From CAZOJJ01 sp964580105 (GTDB lineage Bacteria; Bacteroidota; Rhodothermia; Rhodothermales; Rubricoccaceae), in contig CAZOJJ010000046.1 of NCBI GenBank assembly GCA_964580105.1, forward strand, positions 1 through 22,523: DNA of 22,523 bases, written 5' to 3'. Under the pieces are notes generated by a model. It had not been told where the DNA came from, did no database searches, and saw nothing but the letters and a program-made list of their open reading frames with translations. Made by a program: the position numbers and the translations under genes. Positions 7,335 through 15,115 of the stretch are shown one piece after another; position 1 is the stretch's first letter; the number at the start of each line of letters is the position of its first letter.

Positions 7335-7412
7335 CCGTCCGCCCCATCCGTCCGCCCCATCCGTCCGCCCCATCCGTCCGCCCCATCCGTCCGCCCCATC
7401 CGTCCGCCCCAC
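7335..7412. repeat. 13-nt tandem repeat, about six copies
   Basis: The unit CCGTCCGCCCCAT is repeated exactly five times (7335-7399), followed by a sixth copy with 12 of 13 bases (7400-7412). Copies are perfect and head to tail with no spacers, so this is a minisatellite and not a CRISPR. It lies between zapA and the RNA candidate. The 13-nt period would shift the reading frame if translated. Confidence 0.95.
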
Positions 7413-7496
7413 GGGATCTCCACGGAACCCGATCCGGCCCCGGTGCCTATACGGCGAGCACGCGGCGGCAGCCCTCGGGCGCCCGCCGCGTCGCAC

Positions 7497-7710
7497 CACC
7501 GGTCTGCGGTCTCGTAATGCGACCCTGACAATGCTCCTGTTGGGAGCCGACCGCCTCAGGACCTGACTACCAGGCCACGCCCCGCCCCGGCGGGGTCACC
7601 GGCGCCGACGGGCCTCCCGTCTGCCGGACCGTGGAAGGCGAGAGGGTCCGGGCCGCTCCCACTGTGTTTTAGCGAGGGTTCGCTGAACACCACCGCAGGC
7701 TGGTGTCCCT
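7497..7710 (+). ncRNA. ssrS: Candidate 6S RNA between zapA and rny
   Basis: A 14-bp closing stem pairs 7497-7510 with 7692-7705 (12 Watson-Crick pairs and two G-U). Inside it an open central region carries a small hairpin on the 3' strand (AGCGA 7671-7675 with TCGCT 7680-7684). On the 5' strand GCTCC (7533-7537) can pair locally with GGAGC (7543-7547), or GGGAGC (7542-7547) can pair across with GCTCCC (7655-7660). The far end contains a 5-bp stem (7575-7579 with 7630-7634) and a GACGGG/CCCGTC hairpin. A single rod of about 200 nt with a central bubble next to zapA is the hallmark of 6S RNA, which binds the housekeeping RNA polymerase in stationary phase. The 5' end is uncertain; TATACG at 7449 could start a longer transcript. 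Confidence 0.5.
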
Positions 7711-7734
7711 TTTCGGGCGCTCTGCGCACCCCTT

Positions 7735-7764
7735 CGCCCCGGCGCCCGAGCGGTCGCCGGGGCG
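7735..7764 (+). terminator. Perfect 10-bp hairpin downstream of the RNA candidate
   Basis: CGCCCCGGCG (7735-7744) pairs perfectly with CGCCGGGGCG (7755-7764) around a 10-nt loop. Only a short T-run follows (7770-7772), so it may be a weak intrinsic terminator for the upstream RNA or simply a structured spacer. Confidence 0.4.
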
Positions 7765-7848
7765 CTGCGTTTGGGGTGGCCGCGCCTGCTGCACCGGCCG
7801 CGCGCCGTGCGTATTCTTCGGCCCGAACCGTACCGCGCGCCGCCCCCG

Positions 7849-9546
7849 ATGGACCCGCTCTTCCTCGCCCTGTTCGTCGCCGGATGCCTGCTGGCCGGGG
7901 GCGTGGGGTTCGCGGCCGGACGGCTCCTCCGCCTCGGCGCCACGCAGCGCAACCTCGAGGCGGCCGTCGCCGAGGCCGAAGCCGTCGCCGCGCACACCCA
8001 GGCCGAGGCGGAGCGATTCCACCGCGAGCACGTCGTCAAGGGCCGCGAGGAGCTCCAGAAGCGCCGCCAGCGGCTGGAGCAGAAGGCGGCCGAGGCCAAA
8101 GAGAAGCACCAGCGCCTCCGCCAGAAGCTCGACGCGCGCCGAGCCCGGCTCGACGCCCGCGCCCGCGCCCTCGCCGAGCGCGAGGCCGCCCTGACGCAGG
8201 GGCTCGACGCCGTCGAGGCCCTTGCGGCCGAGGCCGAGGGACGGCGCGCCGAGGCCGAGGCGCTCCGCGCTCAGGTCCAGGCCCTCGCCGGCACCGTCGG
8301 CCGCCGGCAGCAGGAGCTGGCCGCACGCGAGAAGGACGCCGAGGCACTCACCGACCGGCTGGAAGAGGAGCGCGGCCGGCTCGAACGGCTCGTCGCCGAG
8401 CACCTCCAGAAACTCGAACGCACGGCCGGGATGAGCCGCGACGAGGCCGTGCAGCGGCTCGTGGCCGAGATGACGCGCGAGGCCAAGCTGGAGGCCGCCG
8501 CCGCCGTCAAGGACGCCCGCGACGAGGCCAAACGGACGGCCGAGCGCGAGGCGCAGAAGGTCGTCCTCAAGGCCATCCAGCGCACCGCCGCGCAGACCAC
8601 CATCGAGAACACCGTCTCCGTCGTCGCCCTCAAGAGCGACGACATGAAGGGGCGCGTGATCGGGCGCGAGGGGCGGAACATCCGCGCCTTCGAGGCCGCC
8701 ACCGGCATCGAAGTCATCGTGGACGACACGCCCGAGGCCGTGCTCGTCTCCGGCTTCGACCCCATCCGCCGCGAGGTCGCCCGCCTCTCGATGGAGAAAC
8801 TCCTCGCCGACGGCCGCATCCATCCGGCGCGCATCGAGGAGGTCGTCGAGAAGACGCGCGAGGAGATCGACGAGGAGATCGTCGAGGCGGGCGAGAGCGC
8901 CGCCCTCGAACTCGAGCTTCACGGCCTCCACCCCGAGCTGATCCGCATCGTGGGGCGGATGAAGTTCCGCTCCTCCTTCGGGCAGAACCTCCTCGCCCAC
9001 TCCATCGAGGTGGCCAAGCTGGCGAGCCTGATGGCCGCCGAGCTCGGCCTCGACGCGCGTAAGGCCCGCCGCGCCGGGCTCCTGCACGACATCGGCAAGG
9101 TGGCCGAGGAGGACCTCGAGAGCCCCCACGCCATCGTCGGCATGGAGCTGTGCCGCCGCTACAAGGAGCACCCGGACGTGTGCAACGCCGTCGGCGCGCA
9201 CCACGACGAGGTCCCGATGGCCACGCCCATCGCCCCGCTCGTCCAGGCCGCGGACGCCATCAGCGGCGCGCGGCCCGGCGCCCGGCGCGAGGCCCTGGAG
9301 CGCTACATCGAGCGGCTCCAGCACCTCGAAACGCTGGCGGCGAGCTTCGACGGCGTCGAGCGCGTGTTCGCCATCCAGGCCGGCCGCGAGATCCGCGTCA
9401 TCGTGGACCACGCCAAGGTGAACGACGCCGTGGCCGAGTCGCTCGCGGCGGACATCGCGCGGCGCATCGAGCGGGAGATGGAGTACCCCGGCCAGATCAA
9501 GGTGAACGTGATCCGCGAGGTGCGGGCGGTCGCCTACGCGCGGTAG
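7849..9546 (+). CDS. rny: Ribonuclease Y
   Basis: RNase Y is a membrane-anchored endoribonuclease that starts mRNA decay. The 565-residue product has an N-terminal membrane helix (MDPLFLALFVAGCLLAGGVG). A long charged coiled coil follows (about 35-240), then a KH domain with GRVIGREGRNIR (268-279) and an HD domain with HDIGKVAEE (His413-Asp414) and the later GAHHDEVP. The C-terminus ends PGQIKVNVIREVRAVAYAR, as is usual. The ATG at 7849 was chosen because it starts the membrane helix; an in-frame upstream start at 7771 would add an Arg/Pro-rich stretch foreign to the family. A box TATTCTTC (7812-7819) lies upstream. All expected catalytic features are intact. Confidence 0.96.
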   Translation: MDPLFLALFVAGCLLAGGVGFAAGRLLRLGATQRNLEAAVAEAEAVAAHTQAEAERFHREHVVKGREELQKRRQRLEQKAAEAKEKHQRLRQKLDARRARLDARARALAEREAALTQGLDAVEALAAEAEGRRAEAEALRAQVQALAGTVGRRQQELAAREKDAEALTDRLEEERGRLERLVAEHLQKLERTAGMSRDEAVQRLVAEMTREAKLEAAAAVKDARDEAKRTAEREAQKVVLKAIQRTAAQTTIENTVSVVALKSDDMKGRVIGREGRNIRAFEAATGIEVIVDDTPEAVLVSGFDPIRREVARLSMEKLLADGRIHPARIEEVVEKTREEIDEEIVEAGESAALELELHGLHPELIRIVGRMKFRSSFGQNLLAHSIEVAKLASLMAAELGLDARKARRAGLLHDIGKVAEEDLESPHAIVGMELCRRYKEHPDVCNAVGAHHDEVPMATPIAPLVQAADAISGARPGARREALERYIERLQHLETLAASFDGVERVFAIQAGREIRVIVDHAKVNDAVAESLAADIARRIEREMEYPGQIKVNVIREVRAVAYAR

Positions 9547-9654
9547 TGTAGGGGCGAGTGTATGGGATGGAGGGACCGGAATGAAAGAGGAACGAGGTAG
9601 AGCACCCCTCCTCTCCGGCCTCCATCCTCTCCACCCCTTTCGACCTCGAACGCC
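9547..9654. repeat. AG-rich/CT-rich spacer with imperfect inverted repeat
   Basis: GGATGGAGGGACCGG (about 9564-9578) is nearly complementary to CCGGCCTCCATCC further right. The style matches the pheS-pheT spacer (purine-rich left half, CCTCCATCC words right). No gene is visible. Confidence 0.35.
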
Positions 9655-10305
9655 GTGCCCTACCTCGCCGCCGCCCTCCTCGGCCTCCTCATCGGCTCGG
9701 TGCCCTTCGCGTACCTGCTCGTGCGCTGGCAGCGCGGCGTGGACCTCCACACGGCCGGCTCGACCAACGTGGGCGCCTCGAACGCGCTGCGCACGTCGGG
9801 TTCGAAGGCGCTCGGCGCGGCCGTCCTCGTGCTGGATCTGCTCAAGGGTGTGCTGGCCGTGCTCACCGGCCGGATGCTGGTGCCCCCCGCCGGCCTTGGG
9901 GGCGCGCTCCCCGAGGCGGGCGGGCCCGCCTGGTGGATGGGCGCGGCGGCCCTCCTCGGCGCCCTCCTCGGGCACAACGTCAACCCGTGGCTCTCGCTCC
10001 GCGCCCGGAAGGTCGTCGGCGGCAAGGGGTTCGCGACGGCGGCGGGCGGCTTCGGGCTGCTGACGCCGTGGCTCCTCCCCGTCTGGGGCCTCCTGTTCCT
10101 GCTGGGGCGATGGGCCTTCGCCCGCTGGCGGGGCCTCCACGACGTCATTCCCGGCAACGTCCTCGCCACGGCCCTTGCGCCCCTCGTCGGCTACGCCGTC
10201 TACGGCCTCGACGCCTTCCTGGCGACGGCCGCCTTCGCACTCCTCTCGCTGCCCAAGCACACCCGCCAGATGCAGGCCCTCCTACGCGAGGAGGCGGGGC
10301 GATAG
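9655..10305 (+). CDS. plsY: Glycerol-3-phosphate acyltransferase PlsY
   Basis: PlsY transfers the acyl group from acyl-phosphate to glycerol-3-phosphate, the first step of phospholipid synthesis at the inner membrane. The 216-residue product starts at GTG 9655 with a membrane helix (YLAAALLGLLIGSVPFAYLL). It shows the PlsY motifs: GSVPFAYLL with nearby Arg; GSTNVGASNALRTSGSKALG; and GHNVNPWLSLRARKVVGGKG followed by FATAAGG. About five hydrophobic segments are visible. It is slightly longer than the common 195-205 residues because of a Pro/Gly-rich loop near residues 75-90. It lies 108 nt after rny. Confidence 0.95.
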   Translation: MPYLAAALLGLLIGSVPFAYLLVRWQRGVDLHTAGSTNVGASNALRTSGSKALGAAVLVLDLLKGVLAVLTGRMLVPPAGLGGALPEAGGPAWWMGAAALLGALLGHNVNPWLSLRARKVVGGKGFATAAGGFGLLTPWLLPVWGLLFLLGRWAFARWRGLHDVIPGNVLATALAPLVGYAVYGLDAFLATAAFALLSLPKHTRQMQALLREEAGR

Positions 10306-10314
10306 CGAGCCCGG

Positions 10315-10376
10315 GGTTCAGGCACGCGGCTGCACCTGAACCGCGTGCCCGCCCCCCAAATTGCCGTGAACGGACG
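10315..10376. repeat. Inverted 13-nt units with competing hairpins before ccmF
   Basis: GGTTCAGG (10315-10322) pairs perfectly with CCTGAACC (10335-10342), while GGCACGCGG (10321-10329) pairs perfectly with CCGCGTGCC (10341-10349). The two stems overlap, so they exclude each other. Both arms are windows of one 13-nt unit (GGTTCAGGCACGC) in opposite orientation. Just downstream, CCGTGAACGGACGC (about 10364-10377) is a single copy of the unit that forms the tandem array at 19957-20023. The region lies between plsY and ccmF and may act as terminator or attenuator. Confidence 0.6.
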
Positions 10377-10465
10377 CGAACGGCGCGGTCTTCGCGTATA
10401 GTAGGAGCGATGCAACCGGGACGGGCGCGGCGCGGACCGGCCCTCCCCCACCCTGCGGACGAATC

Positions 10466-12949
10466 ATGCTCGGCACCCTCGGCTCCCTCGCCCTACTGAC
10501 GGCCTTCGTGGCCGCCATCGCGGCGGGCGTCTCGTTCTTCAAGGCGGCGAAGGAGCGCCCGGACGCGGAGGCCTGGCGCCGTTACGGCCGCCTCGCGTGG
10601 CTGGTCATGACGGCCGGCGTGGCCGTCGCCGCCGCGGGACTGTGGGCCCTCCTCTTCGGGCGTGACTTCTCCTACAGCTACCCGTTCCAGCACACCTCCC
10701 ACGCAATGCCGTGGCGGTACACGTTCTCGGCGTTCTGGGCGGGCCAGGAGGGCTCCTTCCTGCTCTGGATCGTCATGACGGCCGCCGTCGGCTGCGCCCT
10801 GCTGTGGTGGTCCAGCCGGACGAGGGGGCTCACCGGGACGGCCCTCCGCCAGCGGCGGTTCTTCGAGCCGCCCGTCATGGCCGTCGTAGCGCTGTGCCAG
10901 GCGTTCCTGCTCTCGATGATCGTCGGCCTCAAGCTGGGGCCGCTGGCCATCGGCGCCTCGCCGTTCCAGACGCTCATCGAGAAGTTCCCCGACGCGCCGT
11001 TCGTGCAGGCCGGCGGCATCCCCGCCGACGGGCAGGGGCTCAACGACCTGCTCCAGAACCCGTGGATGACCATCCACCCGCCGACGCTCTTCGTCGGCTT
11101 CACGCTGATGATGGTGCCGTTCGCCTTCGCCGTGGCCGGGCTCTGGAAGCGGCAGTACACGCAGTGGGTCAAGCCGGCGCTGCCGTGGGCGCTGGCCGGG
11201 ACCGCCGTGCTCGGCCTCGGCATCATGCTGGGCGGATACTGGGCCTACGTGACGCTCTCCTTCGGCGGCTGGTGGGCGTGGGACCCCGTCGAGAACTCGT
11301 CGCTGGTGCCGTGGATCTTCGGCGTGGCGGCGCTCCACGCGATGATCGTGCAGAAGAAGACGAGCGCGGGCCACAAGGCGGCCCTGCTGCTGAGCGTGGT
11401 CGCCTTCCAGTTCGTGATCTACTCGACGTTCCTGACGCGGAGCGGCATCCTCGGCGAGACCTCCGTCCACTCCTTCGTGGACCTCGGCCTCTACAACCAG
11501 CTGCTGATCTGGATCACGGCCATCGGCGTGCTCGGCTTCGGCCTCTTCGCCGCGCGCTACCGCGAGCTGCCTCGGCCCCCGGCTCCACCGGCCACGCTCT
11601 CGCGCGAGAGCCTCATCTTCACCGGCGCGCTGCTGCTGGCGCTGACGGGGCTCGTCATCATCCTCGGCACGAGCGCGCCCATCTTCGGCCGCCTCTTCCG
11701 CGACAACCCCAGCGCCGTCCCCGTCGCGTTCTACGACGCGTGGACGCTCCCCCTGGCCGTCGGCATCGCCTTCCTCGCCGGCCTCGGGCAGCTGTTCTGG
11801 TGGCGGAAGATGCGCGTGGAGGACGTCAACCGCGTCGTCCTCAAGCCACTCGCGCTCACCGTCGCCTCGACGGCCGCCGTGCTGATGCTGACGCCGTTCG
11901 TGCAGGAGACCGTCCGCCCCGCCCCGGCCTTCCCGGCCCAGACCGCCACCGAGGCGGGCCTCCTCCCCGCACCCGTCGAGACGTTCTTCGCCACACACGG
12001 GACGAGCCTGCTGCTCCTGCTGCTCGTGTTCTGCTCGTTCTTTGCGCTCTACGGCAACGGCTTCGTGCTCTGGCGCATCGCGCGGGGCAACCCGAAGCTG
12101 GCCGGCGGCTCGCTCACCCACGTCGGCTTCAGCCTCGTCCTTCTGGGCATCTTCGCCTCGTCCGTCTTCAACGACCCCGTCTCGGACGGGACCGGGACGA
12201 ACCTCCGCGGCAGCCGCGACAACTTCGTCGTCCCGGCCGGGCAGACCGTCGAGGTGGACGGCTACACCGTCACCTACACCGGCGTCGAGACGAATGAGGA
12301 GGGCCGCCCCGTCTACGTGATGGACTGGACGGGCCCGCGCGGCAACCGCTTCCAGACGCGCAACGTGGTCTACCAGGACGGCCGCGGCCAGTGGATCCAG
12401 CACCCCCACGTCATCGAGCGGCCCATGCGCGACCTCTACGTGGCCGCCTTCCCGAGCGCGATGAGCACGCAGCCCGCCGACCCCCGCGGCGGCGAGCTCC
12501 TCCTCCAGCGCGGCCAGGAGCGCCGCCTCGGCGACGGCGCCTTCCTCGTCCGCTTCGACGACTACGACCTCGACCTCGACCCCGCCGCATTCGACGTTCC
12601 GGCCGACTCCGTGGACCTCCTCGTGGGCGCGAGGCTCTCGCTCACGAACGCGCGGACGAACGAGACGCGCACCCTCCGCCCGGTCTACATGGTCCGCCCG
12701 GACCGCCGCACGGAGTTCGTCCAGGCCCGCGTGCCGGACTGGGGCGTGACCCTCACGTTCGGCGGGATGGAGGTGGAGCAGAACGCGATCCGGCTGTTCG
12801 TCGAGGGCGCGTCGGTGGAGCCGGAAGAGTGGGTGGTGGTGCAGGCCTACGAGAAGCCGTTCATCTCGGTGCTCTGGCTCGGCACGCTCGTGCTGCTGGC
12901 CGGCTTCGGGGTGTCCGTGGCGCGGCGCGCGGCCGAGGCCCGGCGGTAG
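10466..12949 (+). CDS. ccmF: Cytochrome c heme lyase, CcmF/CcsA-type
   Basis: CcmF is the large membrane subunit of System I cytochrome c maturation, which attaches heme to apocytochrome c outside the inner membrane. The 827-residue product has many membrane helices. Its tryptophan-rich heme-handling motif is GGWWAWDPVENSSLVPW, with WWAWDP starting at residue 269. Other family segments are HTSHAMPWRYTFSAFWAGQEGSFLLW near residue 73 and PWMTIHPPTLFVGF near residue 198, which supply conserved histidines. After the last main helices (to about 560) comes a long periplasmic beta-rich domain (about 575-800) with GQTVEVDGYTVTYTGVE, then a final membrane helix (ISVLWLGTLVLLAGFGVSVA). The start at ATG 10466 fits the first helix. 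No other ccm gene is in the window. Confidence 0.92.
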   Translation: MLGTLGSLALLTAFVAAIAAGVSFFKAAKERPDAEAWRRYGRLAWLVMTAGVAVAAAGLWALLFGRDFSYSYPFQHTSHAMPWRYTFSAFWAGQEGSFLLWIVMTAAVGCALLWWSSRTRGLTGTALRQRRFFEPPVMAVVALCQAFLLSMIVGLKLGPLAIGASPFQTLIEKFPDAPFVQAGGIPADGQGLNDLLQNPWMTIHPPTLFVGFTLMMVPFAFAVAGLWKRQYTQWVKPALPWALAGTAVLGLGIMLGGYWAYVTLSFGGWWAWDPVENSSLVPWIFGVAALHAMIVQKKTSAGHKAALLLSVVAFQFVIYSTFLTRSGILGETSVHSFVDLGLYNQLLIWITAIGVLGFGLFAARYRELPRPPAPPATLSRESLIFTGALLLALTGLVIILGTSAPIFGRLFRDNPSAVPVAFYDAWTLPLAVGIAFLAGLGQLFWWRKMRVEDVNRVVLKPLALTVASTAAVLMLTPFVQETVRPAPAFPAQTATEAGLLPAPVETFFATHGTSLLLLLLVFCSFFALYGNGFVLWRIARGNPKLAGGSLTHVGFSLVLLGIFASSVFNDPVSDGTGTNLRGSRDNFVVPAGQTVEVDGYTVTYTGVETNEEGRPVYVMDWTGPRGNRFQTRNVVYQDGRGQWIQHPHVIERPMRDLYVAAFPSAMSTQPADPRGGELLLQRGQERRLGDGAFLVRFDDYDLDLDPAAFDVPADSVDLLVGARLSLTNARTNETRTLRPVYMVRPDRRTEFVQARVPDWGVTLTFGGMEVEQNAIRLFVEGASVEPEEWVVVQAYEKPFISVLWLGTLVLLAGFGVSVARRAAEARR

Positions 12950-12970
12950 GGGCACGCCGCCGCGGGCGCC

Positions 12971-12991
12971 CCCGCCTCGGCGCCGAGGTGG
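12971..12991. repeat. Palindromic repeat after ccmF (inverted copy at 18801)
   Basis: The core CCTCGGCGCCGAGG (12975-12988) is a perfect 14-bp palindrome. With its flanks, 21 bases are identical to the reverse complement of 18801-18821 downstream of tgt. Both follow a gene's stop codon closely, so the element may be a dispersed transcription-end or REP-like sequence. Confidence 0.6.
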
Positions 12992-13050
12992 CGACCCGCG
13001 CACGGCCGCCGCCTCTCCCCGGCTCCACGCGTGGCCCGACGCCGCTGGGC

Positions 13051-13058
13051 TATCTTCC
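13051..13058 (+). promoter_or_regulatory. Promoter box immediately before mlaE
   Basis: TATCTTCC (13051-13058) is the same type of box as at 2001 and 6539. It ends only 4 nt before the ATG at 13063, so a transcript from it would begin at or beside the start codon. No TTG element is seen at the usual distance. Confidence 0.3.
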
Positions 13059-13062
13059 CCGC

Positions 13063-13986
<924 letters not shown>

Positions 13987-14128
13987 GGTGGCACACGCGC
14001 CGTTCCGAAGCCGCGGAGAAGCCATGGACGCCGGTTCTACGTTTCCGATGACCGCTTGCTCGGTTGAGCAGCCTCAACTCCGCCCTCCCCGACCCCGACC
14101 GGGGATCCGGACGAACGAGGGGCCGCGC

Positions 14129-14155
14129 CTGGATGCCCGCCTTCGCGGGAATGAC
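14129..14155. repeat. VIPAKAGIQ-type dispersed palindromic repeat
   Basis: The 27-base element runs from CTGGATGCCCGCC to GGAATGAC and contains the hairpin CCCGC-CTTC-GCGGG (14136-14149). On the minus strand one frame reads VIPAKAGIQ. This is the widespread GTCATTCCCGCGAAGGCGGG family of intergenic repeats known from many bacteria. It sits in the 228-nt mlaE-mlaF spacer, which otherwise holds no gene. Confidence 0.75.
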
Positions 14156-14214
14156 GGAGGAAGAGGCTCCGAGCGTTTCAACAGAGCGGTACCCGCTCAC
14201 CTGCCCGATCCCCC

Positions 14215-15021
14215 ATGATCGACCCTCACGCCCCCGCCGAGCGCGTCACCGGCGGCGCAACGCCGCCGCCGGACGACGTGATCATCGAGATGCGCGGCAT
14301 CCACAAGTCGTTCGGCGACAAGCACGTGCTGCGCGGCGTCAGCCTCGCCGTCGAGCGGGGCACGAGCGCCGTCGTCCTCGGCGGCTCCGGCTCGGGCAAG
14401 AGCGTGCTCACCAAGCACGTCGTCGGCCTCCTCAAGCCCGACCGGGGCGAGGTCTGGGTCAAGGGCGACCGCCTCGACCTCCTCACCGGCGACGCGCTCG
14501 ACCGCAAGCGCCTGGCTACGGGCTACCTCTTCCAGGGCGGCGCCCTCTTCGACTCCATGACGGTCTACGAGAACATGCGCTTCTACCTCGACCGCCACAC
14601 GCGGATGCCGAAGGGGGAGAAGGACGACCGCATCATGGAGATGCTCGAGGCCGTCAACCTCCCCCATACGCGCGACCAGTTCCCGGCCGAGCTCTCCGGC
14701 GGCCAGAAGAAGCGGATCGGGCTGGCCCGCGCGCTCGTGCTCAAGCCCGAGATCATCCTCTACGACGAGCCCACCACCGGCCTCGACCCCGTCTCCGTCC
14801 GCGTCGTCGCCGACCTCATCGTGCAGCTCCGCGACGAGCGCGGCATCTCCTCCATCTCCATCACGCACGACCTGCTGGCGGCCCAGATCATCACGGACCG
14901 CGCCCACTTCCTCTTCGAGGGTAAGATCGTCGCCAGCGGCCCGTTGGAGGAGGTGCGCCGGAGCGACCACCCCGCGCTCCGGGAGTTCTTCAAGGGGACG
15001 GAGGCGTACGGCACGGCTTGA
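14215..15021 (+). CDS. mlaF: Mla-type ABC transporter ATP-binding protein MlaF
   Basis: This is the cytoplasmic ATPase that powers the MlaE permease. The 268-residue product has a full ABC nucleotide-binding domain: Walker A GGSGSGKS (56-63), Q-loop region GYLFQGGALFDSMTVYENM, signature LSGGQKKR (160-167), Walker B IILYDEPTTGLDP (Asp184-Glu185) and switch His218 in SITHD. The QKKR signature and FQGGALFDSMTV text are typical of the MlaF/MCE subfamily. An N-terminal 20-residue extension is Pro/Ala-rich. The start ATG 14215 follows directly after the repeat-bearing spacer, and mlaD follows after 94 nt. All catalytic residues are present. Confidence 0.95.
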   Translation: MIDPHAPAERVTGGATPPPDDVIIEMRGIHKSFGDKHVLRGVSLAVERGTSAVVLGGSGSGKSVLTKHVVGLLKPDRGEVWVKGDRLDLLTGDALDRKRLATGYLFQGGALFDSMTVYENMRFYLDRHTRMPKGEKDDRIMEMLEAVNLPHTRDQFPAELSGGQKKRIGLARALVLKPEIILYDEPTTGLDPVSVRVVADLIVQLRDERGISSISITHDLLAAQIITDRAHFLFEGKIVASGPLEEVRRSDHPALREFFKGTEAYGTA

Positions 15022-15024
15022 GAA

Positions 15025-15039
15025 ATCGGGAGCCCCGAT
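15025..15039 (+). terminator. Short hairpin after mlaF
   Basis: ATCGGG (15025-15030) pairs with CCCGAT (15034-15039) around three bases, 3 nt after the mlaF stop. No T-run follows, so intrinsic termination is doubtful. Confidence 0.25.
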
Positions 15040-15062
15040 CCTCCCCGCCCGCCCGTTCTTCC

Positions 15063-15093
15063 TTGCGCCCTCCCTCGAAACAGGCTATCGTTC
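15063..15093 (+). promoter_or_regulatory. Bacteroidota-type promoter before mlaD
   Basis: TTG (15063-15065) is followed after exactly 20 nt by TATCGTTC (15086-15093). This is the same spacing as the edge lipoprotein promoter. Transcription would begin about 18 nt before the ATG at 15116, letting mlaD and the AI-2E gene be expressed apart from mlaEF. Confidence 0.45.
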
Positions 15094-15115
15094 CGCAACC
15101 CTGATCCCCCGCGCC

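Larger units (their letters stand above)
7257..7848. other. 592-nt spacer between zapA and rny
   Basis: The spacer holds, in order: a 13-nt tandem repeat (7335-7412), a strong GC hairpin (about 7462-7490, GCGGCGG with CCGCCGC), a candidate 6S-type RNA (7497-7710), a perfect 10-bp hairpin (7735-7764) and a possible rny promoter box TATTCTTC (7812-7819). No protein-coding frame here looks real. Confidence 0.7.

Noticed and set aside
7335..7412. CRISPR array (also considered at 19957-20263)
   Set aside because: Units of 13, 17 and 21 nt are head to tail with no unique spacers, and no cas gene is present.
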